DNA of 53,546 nt from assembly GCF_042434745.1 (NCBI RefSeq), contig NZ_JBHLSS010000080.1. One strand, 5' to 3'. Origin of the DNA: Azotobacter paspali. Lineage in GTDB: Bacteria > Pseudomonadota > Gammaproteobacteria > Pseudomonadales > Pseudomonadaceae. The translations under genes and the position numbers were made by a program. This document shows, one piece after another, positions 34,236 to 42,799 of this stretch; positions within the stretch are counted from its first letter, which is position 1; every line of letters begins with the position of its first letter. The notes under the pieces are model-generated. The model worked only from the letters and a program-made list of their open reading frames with translations, was not told the origin of the DNA and made no database searches.

Positions 34236-35494
34236 TCGGTTTTCGAGACCACCTTGACCAAGGCGTAGGTGAAGAAAAGCAGAAGGGCCGGCACCACCAG
34301 TACGAAACCGATCAGGCCTGCCACCCTTCGCATGGCCGTCATGGGGGACTCCGATACCAAGGTGCCCAGTCGCTCGGCGAAGCCCGTCCAGGAAAAGCGC
34401 GGAGCCAGGGTCCGCAACGCTCGACGCATGTCGGAAAGTCGCTCGGGAGAACGGCTGAGATCCGAAAGCGCCTCGCCCAAGGTAATCCTATCCACCACCA
34501 GGCCAGCGCCTTCCCGTTCGAGCCTCACCCCCCATTCGTCATCCATGTTCTGCACGATCGGCAAGCCCAGGGTCAGACAATCGAAGTTCCTCGTTCTCGA
34601 CGCATAGTCGTTCTCATAGCCTTCGGCTCCCCACACCAGAGAAACATCGAGTCCCGCCCAATATTCGAAGCGCCTGGAAAACTCCACCCAGGGCATGAAA
34701 ACGACATTCGCCCTGGCCTCCTCCCCGACGGAGCGCAGCAATTCGGCCTGACGGAACTCATCGGCCCCGAAAAAAATTATCTTTATGTTCCTGTTTTCGA
34801 CGATCGCCCTCGAAACGCCACGCATCACCGAATCGAGATCGAACCAGCCATAAACCCCACCCAGCCATCCGACCAGAAAATCATTCTCTTGAAATTGCCG
34901 ACCGGCCAATTGCCCCAGCAGCTCCTTTCCCCGTTCCCTGTCGAAAGCCCCGCAGGAATCGCAACCGAAGGGAATTATGGAAATACGCTTGAATTCGCGG
35001 GTCAAAAAAAAAGGCGCCAACGAACCTCTGAACAGATCCAGTTGCCGCTTGTTGGCCACGATCACGCCATTGAAGGTCAAGCCTCCCAGCAGGTTGCGCG
35101 CGGCATTGAAATGACTTTTTATCAGTATCCTCACCCGCGCGAGGCGCTTATTACGCCTCATGAGAGCATCCAGTTCGATCCAGTGCGGGACATAACCATC
35201 CAGAACAAGCGTCTTGCCACCGAAACCCGCAGCGAGCGCCAGAAACAGAAGTACGGGTCCCCCACCGTGCAAAACAATCACATCGGCAAGAGCGAACGAA
35301 GCGATCAGGCGCAAAACATCGGTGACGGCAACGAACCGAACGCCCGATGGCAACCTCGCGTCGTCGGCCGACCGCCCGGCCAGTACAGCGTCGTGACCCT
35401 GGCGGACCAGTTCGCGGGCCAGAGAAAGATAACGGAGCTCCGGTCCACGCAACTCGGCCAGATAATTTCCTTTATATACCAGCAAAAACCTCAT
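34220..35494 (-). CDS. Glycosyltransferase (GT-B, family 4-like) with C-terminal membrane helix
   Basis: This 424-residue protein begins MRFLLVYKGNYLAELRGPEL, a GT-B N-terminal domain, and has a second domain with WLGGVYGWFDLDS and the late DCLTLGLPIVQNMDDEWG segment. The last 30 residues hold a hydrophobic helix (LIGFVLVVPALLLFFTYALV), giving membrane attachment. The ATG at 35492-35494 lies 7 bp after the preceding FAD-binding gene. Sugar and acceptor are unknown. The operon position and overlap with the DUF1972 gene show they work on the same glycan. Confidence 0.85.
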   Translation of the reverse strand: MRFLLVYKGNYLAELRGPELRYLSLARELVRQGHDAVLAGRSADDARLPSGVRFVAVTDVLRLIASFALADVIVLHGGGPVLLFLALAAGFGGKTLVLDGYVPHWIELDALMRRNKRLARVRILIKSHFNAARNLLGGLTFNGVIVANKRQLDLFRGSLAPFFLTREFKRISIIPFGCDSCGAFDRERGKELLGQLAGRQFQENDFLVGWLGGVYGWFDLDSVMRGVSRAIVENRNIKIIFFGADEFRQAELLRSVGEEARANVVFMPWVEFSRRFEYWAGLDVSLVWGAEGYENDYASRTRNFDCLTLGLPIVQNMDDEWGVRLEREGAGLVVDRITLGEALSDLSRSPERLSDMRRALRTLAPRFSWTGFAERLGTLVSESPMTAMRRVAGLIGFVLVVPALLLFFTYALVKVVSKTECATS

Positions 35495-35501
35495 ACGACT
35501 C

Positions 35502-36914
35502 CTAGTCGCGCGAATCGCGGGCAGTGACACTCCGCAAGTCTTCCGCCAACCTGATCGCCAGGAATTTGGCATGCTGCCGCAACTCGGGAACGGCAGTTGC
35601 CTCCCAGAAATTCGCCCTGAGCATTGGCCCCACATAACTCAACCAGGACGCGGCGTTTCCCCGCGCGTCTCTCACGGCCAACCGCTCGTCCACGAACAAG
35701 CCAAGACCATGAGCATCGGGCTGCACATGCCCCTCCGCGAGCAACTGGGCGATGAGCGCATTGTCCAGCCTGCGCAGATCGGCGTTGGGTCCCGTGCAAT
35801 TGACGATGCCGCCGACCTCGATGGACTCGACTTGCCGGCTGCCCCGCAACTGGACACTCACCCGCAAGGCCCCCGAGCAAACCTCGACAGAGCCGATCCG
35901 CCCTTTCAGGGCCTCGATGGAACCATTGGCCAGTCCATCCTGAAAACGCTGATGGGACTCGGGGGCGGCCAGGTGCCGATGCACCTCCCAGAAAGGCTGC
36001 ACATGGCGGAGAAACCGGCGGCGCTCCTCCTCGGGAAGACGCCCCCACAACTGCGGAGTATGGGAACGCAAGGCGGCGATCAAATCCCGCCAGCCCGGAT
36101 CGTCCCCCGCGACACCCACCAGTTGCCGGTATTGCCGGCGCATCTCGCGCAGGTAACCACGGATGGTCGGCTGCATCCCCAGCAGGCGCAGACCCACGTC
36201 CAAGGAAGACGGTGAGCCGCTTCGCTGCAGGCGATGCGCAAGCGGACGCAGCCCTCGGCGCGACAATAGGTAAATGCGGCCCTGCGGCCTGCGACGCAAC
36301 AGGTCCACGGCCACGTCCAGTGCCGTCAGGCCTGCCCCCAGCAACAAGACCGGCTTGCCCTTGTCAACGAACTCACAAGGGTCCCCCTTCCAGGGATCGC
36401 GCAGGTAGAGCCCCGCCTCGGCGGCGGATAGCAGTCCGGGCGGCTCCGACGGCGGGAAATGCCCGCACGCCAGGACGACCCGATCGGCCGAAATCGCCTC
36501 GCCACCGGTCAACTCGACGACGGCACCATTTCCCTGGGGCCTCAGACAGCACACCTCGCCACGCACCCGCTGCAAGGACAGGCCGGCCGGACAGTCGCGC
36601 TCGGCGGCGTCCAGCAGCGCCGCCAGATATTCGCCGTAAGACCGGCGCGTCGCGAAGGAACGAGCCGTCGCCTCCTCCATCCGCTCCTGGCAGAAGCGCA
36701 GGAAGGAGTCGGGGTCGTCGGCCAGAGCACTCATGTTGCCGGCCGGCACATTCAGCAAATGATCCGGGCTGTCGGTGCCATAAGCCAGCCCCGGCCCCAT
36801 GGCCGCGGATCGGTCGATCAGAACGACCTTCGTTCCCGGCGAAGCATGCCGTAAGAACTGGATGGCGGTAACGACTCCACTGAAACCCGCGCCAATGATC
36901 GCCAGGGTTTTCAT
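35502..36914 (-). CDS. FAD/NAD(P)-binding protein, YdhS-like
   Basis: This 470-residue protein begins MKTLAIIGAGFSGVVTAI with the FAD Rossmann motif GxGxxG at residues 8-13. It continues LIDRSAAMGPGLAYGT and holds a second nucleotide-binding motif (LLLGAGLTALDVAVDLL) in the middle. It is a PF13454-type (NAD_binding_9) protein, related to YdhS. The substrate of this family is poorly known; it is sometimes linked to sulfur or hydroxy-acid metabolism. Its ATG (36912-36914) overlaps the cysC stop, so it is coupled to PAPS synthesis. The operon position suggests a redox step on the glycan precursor or sulfonate chemistry, but this is inference. Confidence 0.82.
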   Translation of the reverse strand: MKTLAIIGAGFSGVVTAIQFLRHASPGTKVVLIDRSAAMGPGLAYGTDSPDHLLNVPAGNMSALADDPDSFLRFCQERMEEATARSFATRRSYGEYLAALLDAAERDCPAGLSLQRVRGEVCCLRPQGNGAVVELTGGEAISADRVVLACGHFPPSEPPGLLSAAEAGLYLRDPWKGDPCEFVDKGKPVLLLGAGLTALDVAVDLLRRRPQGRIYLLSRRGLRPLAHRLQRSGSPSSLDVGLRLLGMQPTIRGYLREMRRQYRQLVGVAGDDPGWRDLIAALRSHTPQLWGRLPEEERRRFLRHVQPFWEVHRHLAAPESHQRFQDGLANGSIEALKGRIGSVEVCSGALRVSVQLRGSRQVESIEVGGIVNCTGPNADLRRLDNALIAQLLAEGHVQPDAHGLGLFVDERLAVRDARGNAASWLSYVGPMLRANFWEATAVPELRQHAKFLAIRLAEDLRSVTARDSRD

Positions 36915-37504
36915 GCCCTCTCCCACTTGTCCAGATAGTCCAGTATCCGGGCCACCGCCGTCGGCAAATCGTCCTTCAGGGTATCGATGCGGATGTGCGG
37001 ATCGACCGGCGGCTCGTAGGCCGAATCGATGCCCGTGAAATTCTTGATCAACCCCTGGCGAGCCTTGCCATACAACCCCTTGGGATCGCGGCGCTCGCAC
37101 TCGGCCAGCGGCGTGTCCACGAAGATTTCAATAAAGGCTCCGTTGCCGATGACTTCCCGGGCGATGGCCCGATCCCGCCGGAACGGGGAAATAAAAGCGC
37201 TAATCACGATCAGACCGGCATCCACGAACAAGTGGGCCACTTCGGCGATACGGCGGATGTTCTCTTCACGGTCGGCATCGCTGAACCCGAGATCGCGACA
37301 CAGCCCCATGCGCACATTGTCGCCGTCCAGCAGATAGGTATGCCGTCCGCGTTCGACCAGCGCCAGTTCGAGCGCATTGGCAATAGTCGATTTGCCCGCC
37401 CCACTTAGGCCGGTCAGCCACAGGGCGACTGGCTTCTGCCCTTTCGCCCGAGCCCTCCGTGCGGCATCCACGGCCAGCGCCTGAGACATCAGGTTGGTAC
37501 TCAT
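36911..37504 (-). CDS. cysC: Adenylyl-sulfate kinase
   Basis: This 197-residue kinase converts adenosine 5'-phosphosulfate to PAPS with ATP. Walker A GLSGAGKST is at residues 32-40, the DGDNVR motif near 58 and SAFISPFR (with the phosphorylated serine of the family) near 103. The FVDTPLAECERRDPKGLY region near 130 is the usual lid. It is a stand-alone CysC, not fused to CysN. Its ATG lies 15 bp after gspE, and its stop overlaps the FAD-binding gene. A PAPS-making enzyme within a glycan operon suggests sulfation of a carbohydrate or protein. No sulfotransferase is visible in the window, so PAPS might also serve sulfate assimilation. Confidence 0.95.
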   Translation of the reverse strand: MSTNLMSQALAVDAARRARAKGQKPVALWLTGLSGAGKSTIANALELALVERGRHTYLLDGDNVRMGLCRDLGFSDADREENIRRIAEVAHLFVDAGLIVISAFISPFRRDRAIAREVIGNGAFIEIFVDTPLAECERRDPKGLYGKARQGLIKNFTGIDSAYEPPVDPHIRIDTLKDDLPTAVARILDYLDKWERA

Positions 37505-37519
37505 GCTCCCGATACCTCC

Positions 37520-39178
37520 TCAGAATTCCTGTTCGACACAAGCAACACGCATGACCTCCTCGATGCTGGTCAGACCCTTGCTGGCCTTGATCAATCCATC
37601 CTCCAGCAGACCCCGGTGCCCCTGACCCTTGATCAGTGCCTTCATCTCCTGCAGAGGCGCCTGGCGATTGACCAACTGCTGCAGGGAAGCGCTCAGAGGT
37701 ACCAACTCGTATATCCCCATGCGGCCGCGATAGCCGGTCTGGTGGCAATGGGCACAACCGCATGCCCGTTTCCAGTCGCCCCCCGCGACGCTACGTCCCA
37801 TTGCCTGCCAGGCAGCCGGCAAGGCCGGCGCCTCGTCGCGCACCGCGCAATGATCGCAGAGCTTGCGCACCAGACGCTGTGCCTGAACACCGCGCACCGA
37901 AGCGGCCACCAGAAAAGGCTCCAACCCCATATCGATCAGGCGGGTGAAGGCCGAAACCGCGTCATTGGTATGCAGCGTCGACAACACCAAGTGCCCTGTC
38001 AAAGCGGACTGGATGGCGATCTGCGCGGTATCCAGGTCGCGAATCTCACCGATCATGATGGTGTCCGGGTCTTGGCGCAGAATGGCCCGCAGCGCACGCG
38101 CGAAGGTGTAGCCGATTTCCGCGTGCGCCTGGATCTGCGTTACGCCCGGTACCTGATACTCGACGGGGTCCTCTACGGTGATGATCTTGTTGCTGCCATC
38201 GCGCATCTCCTCGAGCGCCGAATACAGGGTCGTGGACTTGCCGGACCCCGTGGGCCCAGTTACTAGCACAATGCCATTAGGAAACGCCAGCCACTGCCTG
38301 AGCAACTCGATATGGTCGGACTCGAAACCCAGGCTGCCCAGCGACAAGGCACCACGGTTCTTCGGCAATAACCGCATGACGATCGACTCGCCGAAAACTC
38401 CCGGCGCCGTGGAAACCCGGATATCCATGTCCTTTCCGCTCAAGCGCAAGGTAATCCGGCCATCCTGCGGCAAACGCTTCTCGGCGATATCCAGCCCGGC
38501 GATCAGCTTGATGCGTGAACCGATCGCCGGATAACGCTCGTAAGGCTGCACCATGCGCGTGTGCAGAACGCCGTCGACTCGCATCCGCACGGTAAAACGG
38601 GTCTCCTCGGGTTCGACATGAATGTCGGAGGCTCCCGAATCGACCGCCTGCGCCAGGAGGTTATTCACCAGCTCGACGACCGGCGCTTCTTCGATCAGGC
38701 TCTTGAGGGTCTGGCGATCATCGCGAAACAGGTCGGATACGGCGCTCTCCCTGCGCACCTGATCGACGAGCGTGTCGATATCCTGAGCGCGGGCCAGATA
38801 GCGCACCAGTTCCCGGTCACCGAAGGTGTAGCCCAGCAGATCCCCGATCCGCGAATCGTTCGGGTCCTTGGCCAAGGCATGCACCTCGCCGGCCTCTTCC
38901 CACAGCAGTACATTGTTGTCGAGCAACCAGTCCAGCCGTAACGGAAGAGCGGACATGAAGGCGTAGGCAGTGGACGGGGCCGGCATCCCAGCCCCGTCCA
39001 GAACCGGCAACCCCAAGTGCTCATGCAGCACAGCTAGCAAGGCATCCTCGGAAAGCGCTCCCATGCGAATGAAAATGGAGCCGAGCCGCCCACCTGCCTG
39101 CTGCTGCAACCCCAAAGCACGCTGCACATCATCTTCAGTGACCAGCCCGGCCCGGACCAGCCGTTCACCCAATCTCAT
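37520..39178 (-). CDS. gspE: Type II secretion ATPase GspE
   Basis: This 552-residue hexameric ATPase powers pseudopilus assembly. The N-terminal GspE_N domain begins MRLGERLVRAGLVTEDDVQR. Walker A GPTGSGKST is near residue 310, the Asp-box IITVEDPVEY near 340 and Walker B ILRQDPDTIMIGEIRD near 376. Two CxxC pairs (CDHC near 440, CAHC near 475) form the zinc site typical of T2SS GspE. ATG 39178 is chosen over an upstream start because the family N terminus begins there. It is divergent from gspF-D and heads a leftward operon with cysC and the glycan genes, only 15 bp before cysC. Confidence 0.95.
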   Translation of the reverse strand: MRLGERLVRAGLVTEDDVQRALGLQQQAGGRLGSIFIRMGALSEDALLAVLHEHLGLPVLDGAGMPAPSTAYAFMSALPLRLDWLLDNNVLLWEEAGEVHALAKDPNDSRIGDLLGYTFGDRELVRYLARAQDIDTLVDQVRRESAVSDLFRDDRQTLKSLIEEAPVVELVNNLLAQAVDSGASDIHVEPEETRFTVRMRVDGVLHTRMVQPYERYPAIGSRIKLIAGLDIAEKRLPQDGRITLRLSGKDMDIRVSTAPGVFGESIVMRLLPKNRGALSLGSLGFESDHIELLRQWLAFPNGIVLVTGPTGSGKSTTLYSALEEMRDGSNKIITVEDPVEYQVPGVTQIQAHAEIGYTFARALRAILRQDPDTIMIGEIRDLDTAQIAIQSALTGHLVLSTLHTNDAVSAFTRLIDMGLEPFLVAASVRGVQAQRLVRKLCDHCAVRDEAPALPAAWQAMGRSVAGGDWKRACGCAHCHQTGYRGRMGIYELVPLSASLQQLVNRQAPLQEMKALIKGQGHRGLLEDGLIKASKGLTSIEEVMRVACVEQEF

Positions 39179-39535
39179 CGCCACCCCTCCGAATACCAGC
39201 GGGAAAGCTCCAATCCACGGAACGCCCATGCACGAAACCGGGCATTCTAGCTTTCCGGCACGGGGCTTTCCCCCAAAAAAACGCCGATCCTCTACAATGC
39301 CGCCCTCGACTGGGCACGGATGATATCTCCAGGCCTTTCACTATCGGGAAGCTGCGAGCAGTACGGTGGGCAGCCGCAGGGATTGCCAAGGTGCGGGAGC
39401 GAACTCATCTGCAATGACCAGTAAAAACAGAAACATAGCGAACAAGTTCGCTCCTGCCGGACACCCCTATCCTATAGAAGCGGATTCATCTGCGATCGGG
39501 GTAGTAGCGGACGAAAGCAAGCCGGGGTGCACCGG
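39179..39535. promoter_or_regulatory. Divergent promoter region of gspE and gspF, with REP units
   Basis: This 357-bp spacer must hold both promoters. A tacaat box lies near 39290. Closer to gspF there are REP units: gggagcgaactcatctgcaatg (39395-39416), its inverted partner tagcgaacaagttcgctcctgcc (39436-39458), and a third related unit gaagcggattcatctgcgatcg (39477-39498). Confidence 0.55.
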
Positions 39536-40735
39536 ATGAAATTCGCCTACGAAGGCTTCGATGCCCAGGGAGAACGGCAGACCGGCCTGCTGGAGGCCAG
39601 CGACAAGCTCGAAGCCTTGCGCCAGTTGCAGGCCAAGAACATCGTCCCGGTCGAACTCGATCCATTGGAAGACAAGCGCAAGCCCGGCCTTTTCGCCCCT
39701 CGCCTGAGCCGACAGCACATCACCCAGGCATTGCACGAACTCACCCGCCTGATCGAATCCGAAGTCTCCCTCGCCGAATCCATCGAAGCGATGGCCGATG
39801 CCGGCCACCACGAGAAGATCGACCATGCCTTCGCCGGTATCGCTCGCGCCCTGCAACATGGCGAATCCTTTTCAAAGGCACTGGCCTGCTGCGGCCTGCC
39901 GCTTCCCGACTACCTGCTGCACCTGGTCAGGGCCGGCGAACTCACCGGCGATTTGGCCGGAGCCCTCAAGCGCGCCCAGGAAAAAATGGAATACGACGAG
40001 CGCACCGCCAACGAACTGCGCAATGCCCTGACCTACCCGGCCATTCTGGTGGTTTCCGGAGTCGCCGCCGTGCTGCTCATGTTCATCGTGGTCGTCCCCA
40101 AGTTCAGCGGCATGCTCAACAAGAACGCGACGGAACTGCCCTGGCTGGCCACCTGCGTCCTGACCACCGGTACCTGGTTCAACGCTCACTGGGATCTATT
40201 GCTGGCCGGGCTTGCATGCGCGCTCGCCACCGCCATCGGCGCTCTGCGTCGACCCGGCCTGCGCGCCAGCCTGACCAACTGGCTGTCACGCCTGCCGGTC
40301 ATCGGCCGCTGGCTCGACGAAACCGACATGGCCAGTTGGTCCTATACCCTGTCCGCCATGCTGGGCTGCAAGGTCGATCTGCTCGCGGCCCTCGAACTGT
40401 CGATCCACGCCATGCGCATCCCCCGCAAGCGCGCCGCGATGCAGGAGGTGATCCGTCTGGTCCGCTCGGGCAGCAATGTCTCCAGTGCCCTGGCCGAAAC
40501 CCACATGCTGAACCGCACCGGCATCAACCTGGTGAGGGTCGGCGAACGTACCGGCCGAGCGGCCGAAATGCTGTCTTCCCTGGCCACCCTGTACGAAGAC
40601 AACAGCAAGAACCGCATGAAAAAATTGCTGGCCCTTATCGAGCCGGCCGCCATCCTGCTGATCGGCTCGGTCATCGGCGTTATCATCCTTGGCATCATCC
40701 TGGCCATCACCAGCGTCAACGACATGGCCGTCTAA
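39536..40735 (+). CDS. gspF: Type II secretion inner-membrane platform protein GspF
   Basis: This 399-residue protein has the GspF/PilC pattern of two T2SSF domains and three membrane helices (about 170-190, 220-240 and 368-390). It starts MKFAYEGFDAQGERQTG. The first helical domain includes ALTYPAILVVSGVAAVLLMF and the last helix IGSVIGVIILGIILAI. It anchors the ATPase GspE to the pseudopilus machine. I preferred ATG 39536 to a GTG at 39527. It is the first gene of the gspF-D operon, and gspG follows after 21 bp. Confidence 0.94.
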   Translation: MKFAYEGFDAQGERQTGLLEASDKLEALRQLQAKNIVPVELDPLEDKRKPGLFAPRLSRQHITQALHELTRLIESEVSLAESIEAMADAGHHEKIDHAFAGIARALQHGESFSKALACCGLPLPDYLLHLVRAGELTGDLAGALKRAQEKMEYDERTANELRNALTYPAILVVSGVAAVLLMFIVVVPKFSGMLNKNATELPWLATCVLTTGTWFNAHWDLLLAGLACALATAIGALRRPGLRASLTNWLSRLPVIGRWLDETDMASWSYTLSAMLGCKVDLLAALELSIHAMRIPRKRAAMQEVIRLVRSGSNVSSALAETHMLNRTGINLVRVGERTGRAAEMLSSLATLYEDNSKNRMKKLLALIEPAAILLIGSVIGVIILGIILAITSVNDMAV

Positions 40736-40756
40736 CTCACGGAAATCACCACCCTC

Positions 40757-41194
40757 ATGAAACCGCTCATTCACCGCCGTACCCGGCAACGGGGCTTCAC
40801 CCTCATCGAACTGCTCGTCGTCCTGGTGATCCTCGGCATGTTGGCCGGCCTGGTCGGCCCGCGCCTGTTTTCCAACGTGGACAAGTCCAAGGTCAAGACG
40901 GCGGAAACGCAGGTCAAAATGCTGCGCGGCTCGCTGCAGACTTACCGGCTCGACATCGGCTCCTATCCCACCACCGCGCAGGGCCTCGCCGCCCTCATGA
41001 AGGCCCCCGGCGACACCCGCAATTGGCAAGGCCCCTATCTGGAAGACGAAGTGCCGAAAGATCCCTGGGGCAACCCTTATGAGTACAAGGCTCCGGTCGA
41101 CAATCTGCAGGGCTTCGCCCTCTACTCCCTCGGCGCCGACGGCAAACCCGGCGGCGAAGGACAGGACAGCGACGTCGGCATCCTGGAAAAATAA
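40757..41194 (+). CDS. gspG: Major pseudopilin GspG
   Basis: This 145-residue pseudopilin has a prepilin peptidase site after RG before FTLIELLVVLVILGMLAGL. Glu5 is present and the membrane helix follows. The C-terminal calcium-binding loop is visible as SLGADGKPGGEGQDSDVG. It is the main subunit of the pseudopilus and needs cleavage by a prepilin peptidase that is not in the window. It is followed directly by gspH with no gap: the gspG stop at 41194 precedes ATG 41195. Confidence 0.95.
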   Translation: MKPLIHRRTRQRGFTLIELLVVLVILGMLAGLVGPRLFSNVDKSKVKTAETQVKMLRGSLQTYRLDIGSYPTTAQGLAALMKAPGDTRNWQGPYLEDEVPKDPWGNPYEYKAPVDNLQGFALYSLGADGKPGGEGQDSDVGILEK

Positions 41195-41566
41195 ATGCGC
41201 CCGCAGCGCGCCTTCACCCTGCTCGAACTGCTGGTCGTGCTCAGCCTAATCGGCTTGGTCGCCGGAATCGTCGCCCCCCGCTTCGTCGACATGGGCGACA
41301 AGCTGACCTTGAAAAACCAACTGCTCGAAGTGCGCCGGCAAATCAATGGTCTTCCCCTGCTCGCCCTGCGCGATGGCAGCACGCTGCGCATCGACGAGCA
41401 AGGGGCGCCCGTCCAGTTGCCCAGCGCCTGGCGCGCGACGGCCAATCCGCCGATCCTCTACCAGGGCAATGGCGCCTGTCTCGGCGGCCAGCTCGAAATC
41501 TGGCAGGGCGACGATCACCGCTACAGCATTCACTTGCCGCCCCCCTTCTGCCAGTGGTCCTCCTGA
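41195..41566 (+). CDS. gspH: Minor pseudopilin GspH
   Basis: This 123-residue minor pseudopilin has the methylation and helix motif FTLLELLVVLSLIGLVAG. The residue before the cleavage site is alanine (QRA-FTLLE) rather than the usual glycine, which may slow processing. GspH-type C-terminal strands follow. It is at the short end for GspH. Its start directly follows the gspG stop, and its stop is 1 bp before ATG 41568 of gspI. Confidence 0.9.
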   Translation: MRPQRAFTLLELLVVLSLIGLVAGIVAPRFVDMGDKLTLKNQLLEVRRQINGLPLLALRDGSTLRIDEQGAPVQLPSAWRATANPPILYQGNGACLGGQLEIWQGDDHRYSIHLPPPFCQWSS

Positions 41567-41567
41567 A

Positions 41568-42014
41568 ATGCTTGCCTACCGCCAGCCGGCGCCGAAACGA
41601 CAACGGGGCTTTTCCCTGCTCGAAGCCATCGTCGCCCTGGTCATCCTCGCCGGTGCCTGTATGGCCCTGTTCGCCTGGATCAATACCAGCTTGACGCAAC
41701 TGCAACGCGCCGAACTCTATATCGATGCCGGCCCGGCGATCGAAAGCGCCATGCAGTACCTAAAAACCGTCGATCTGGCCCGGCGTCCCAACGGCACCTT
41801 CGAGTCCGGCACCATCAGCGTCGACTGGCAGGCCAGCGCCCTGGAAGCCGACAACACCCGCAGCCCAGAATATGGCGGCAGCAACTTCCTGCTCTCGCTC
41901 TACGCCGTCACCCTGACCGCCCGCTCGACGACGCGCAGCCTGCCGCCCCTGCATACCCGCATCGTCAACTACCGGCTGAAGCCCGGGCTGCCCGACCCTG
42001 CCGATGGCCTCTGA
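41568..42014 (+). CDS. gspI: Minor pseudopilin GspI
   Basis: This 148-residue minor pseudopilin begins MLAYRQPAPKRQRG, followed by the cleavage site and FSLLEAIVALVILAGACMAL. The body has the expected compact GspI form with a TRIVNYRLKPG end. Together with GspJ and GspK it forms the tip complex of the pseudopilus. The start was set at ATG 41568, just after the gspH stop. A 173-bp spacer separates it from gspJ, unusual for this otherwise compact operon, and holds a REP-like unit. Confidence 0.92.
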   Translation: MLAYRQPAPKRQRGFSLLEAIVALVILAGACMALFAWINTSLTQLQRAELYIDAGPAIESAMQYLKTVDLARRPNGTFESGTISVDWQASALEADNTRSPEYGGSNFLLSLYAVTLTARSTTRSLPPLHTRIVNYRLKPGLPDPADGL

Positions 42015-42076
42015 AACCCACTCCCGTCGAAGTCTCGCAGAGCCTCTCCTGTCCGAAGAGATCGATGGCGCTCTGG

Positions 42077-42102
42077 CAGGAACGAACCTGTTCGCGATGC
42101 TC
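42077..42102. repeat. REP-like unit between gspI and gspJ
   Basis: The sequence caggaacgaacctgttcgcgatgctc matches the REP core GAGCGAACTnGTTCGCGATGC of this genome. It is the only such unit inside the T2SS operon, in its one long spacer. Confidence 0.6.
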
Positions 42103-42187
42103 CGCTCTTCGTCGCCAACCATGGCTAAATCCGCCACCACAACCCTTGCCGACAAGCGGCCGACGATATTCGGCCGGAGATCTTGAA

Positions 42188-42799
42188 ATGGCTGCCCCCA
42201 CCTTCCGCTTTTCCTCGCGCCAGCGTGGCATGACCCTGCTCGAACTGCTGGTCGTCATGACTCTGCTCGCCCTGATCGGCAGCCTGCTCATGCAGGGCTT
42301 CGGCAATGCCTTGAGTCTCTACGAGCGGGTCCAGCGCCGGCAGCTCGACAGCATCCCCCTCGAACTCGGCTACGGCTGGTTCGCCGCGACCCTCGCCGGG
42401 ACCCAGGCCGAACTCGACCCGCCACGCCAGTTCCGGGGCGACGGCCGCAGTCTGGAAGGCGTCACCCACCGTCCCCTGCTCGGCCTTCCCGGTCAGGTCA
42501 GCTTCTTCGCCTGGCGACTGGAAGAAGGCATCGGTGGCCGCCTGCAACTCACCTACAGCCAGCCCGGCCAGTTGCAATGGGTGATCGCCACCTGGCCGGC
42601 CGGCAGCCAGGGTCAGTTTGTCTACCGCTCGCTGCAGGGCACACCCGCGGAACGCTGGCCCGAAGCGGCGGAGCAGATGGACGGGCAGATACCCGGCGCC
42701 ATCCTGCTGCAGATCACCCCGCCTGGAGAACCGCCGCTGCGCTGGTACGCCAACCTGCCCGGACGCACCTTCCAGCGCCTCGACTACCGGGATCTCTGA
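42188..42799 (+). CDS. gspJ: Minor pseudopilin GspJ
   Basis: This 203-residue minor pseudopilin has the cleavage site and helix RG-MTLLELLVVMTLLALIGS. The body has the typical W-rich GspJ strands, ending RWYANLPGRTFQRLDYRDL. It lies in the tip complex with GspI and GspK. ATG 42188 follows a 173-bp gap; its TGA overlaps the ATG of gspK in an ATGA arrangement. Confidence 0.92.
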   Translation: MAAPTFRFSSRQRGMTLLELLVVMTLLALIGSLLMQGFGNALSLYERVQRRQLDSIPLELGYGWFAATLAGTQAELDPPRQFRGDGRSLEGVTHRPLLGLPGQVSFFAWRLEEGIGGRLQLTYSQPGQLQWVIATWPAGSQGQFVYRSLQGTPAERWPEAAEQMDGQIPGAILLQITPPGEPPLRWYANLPGRTFQRLDYRDL

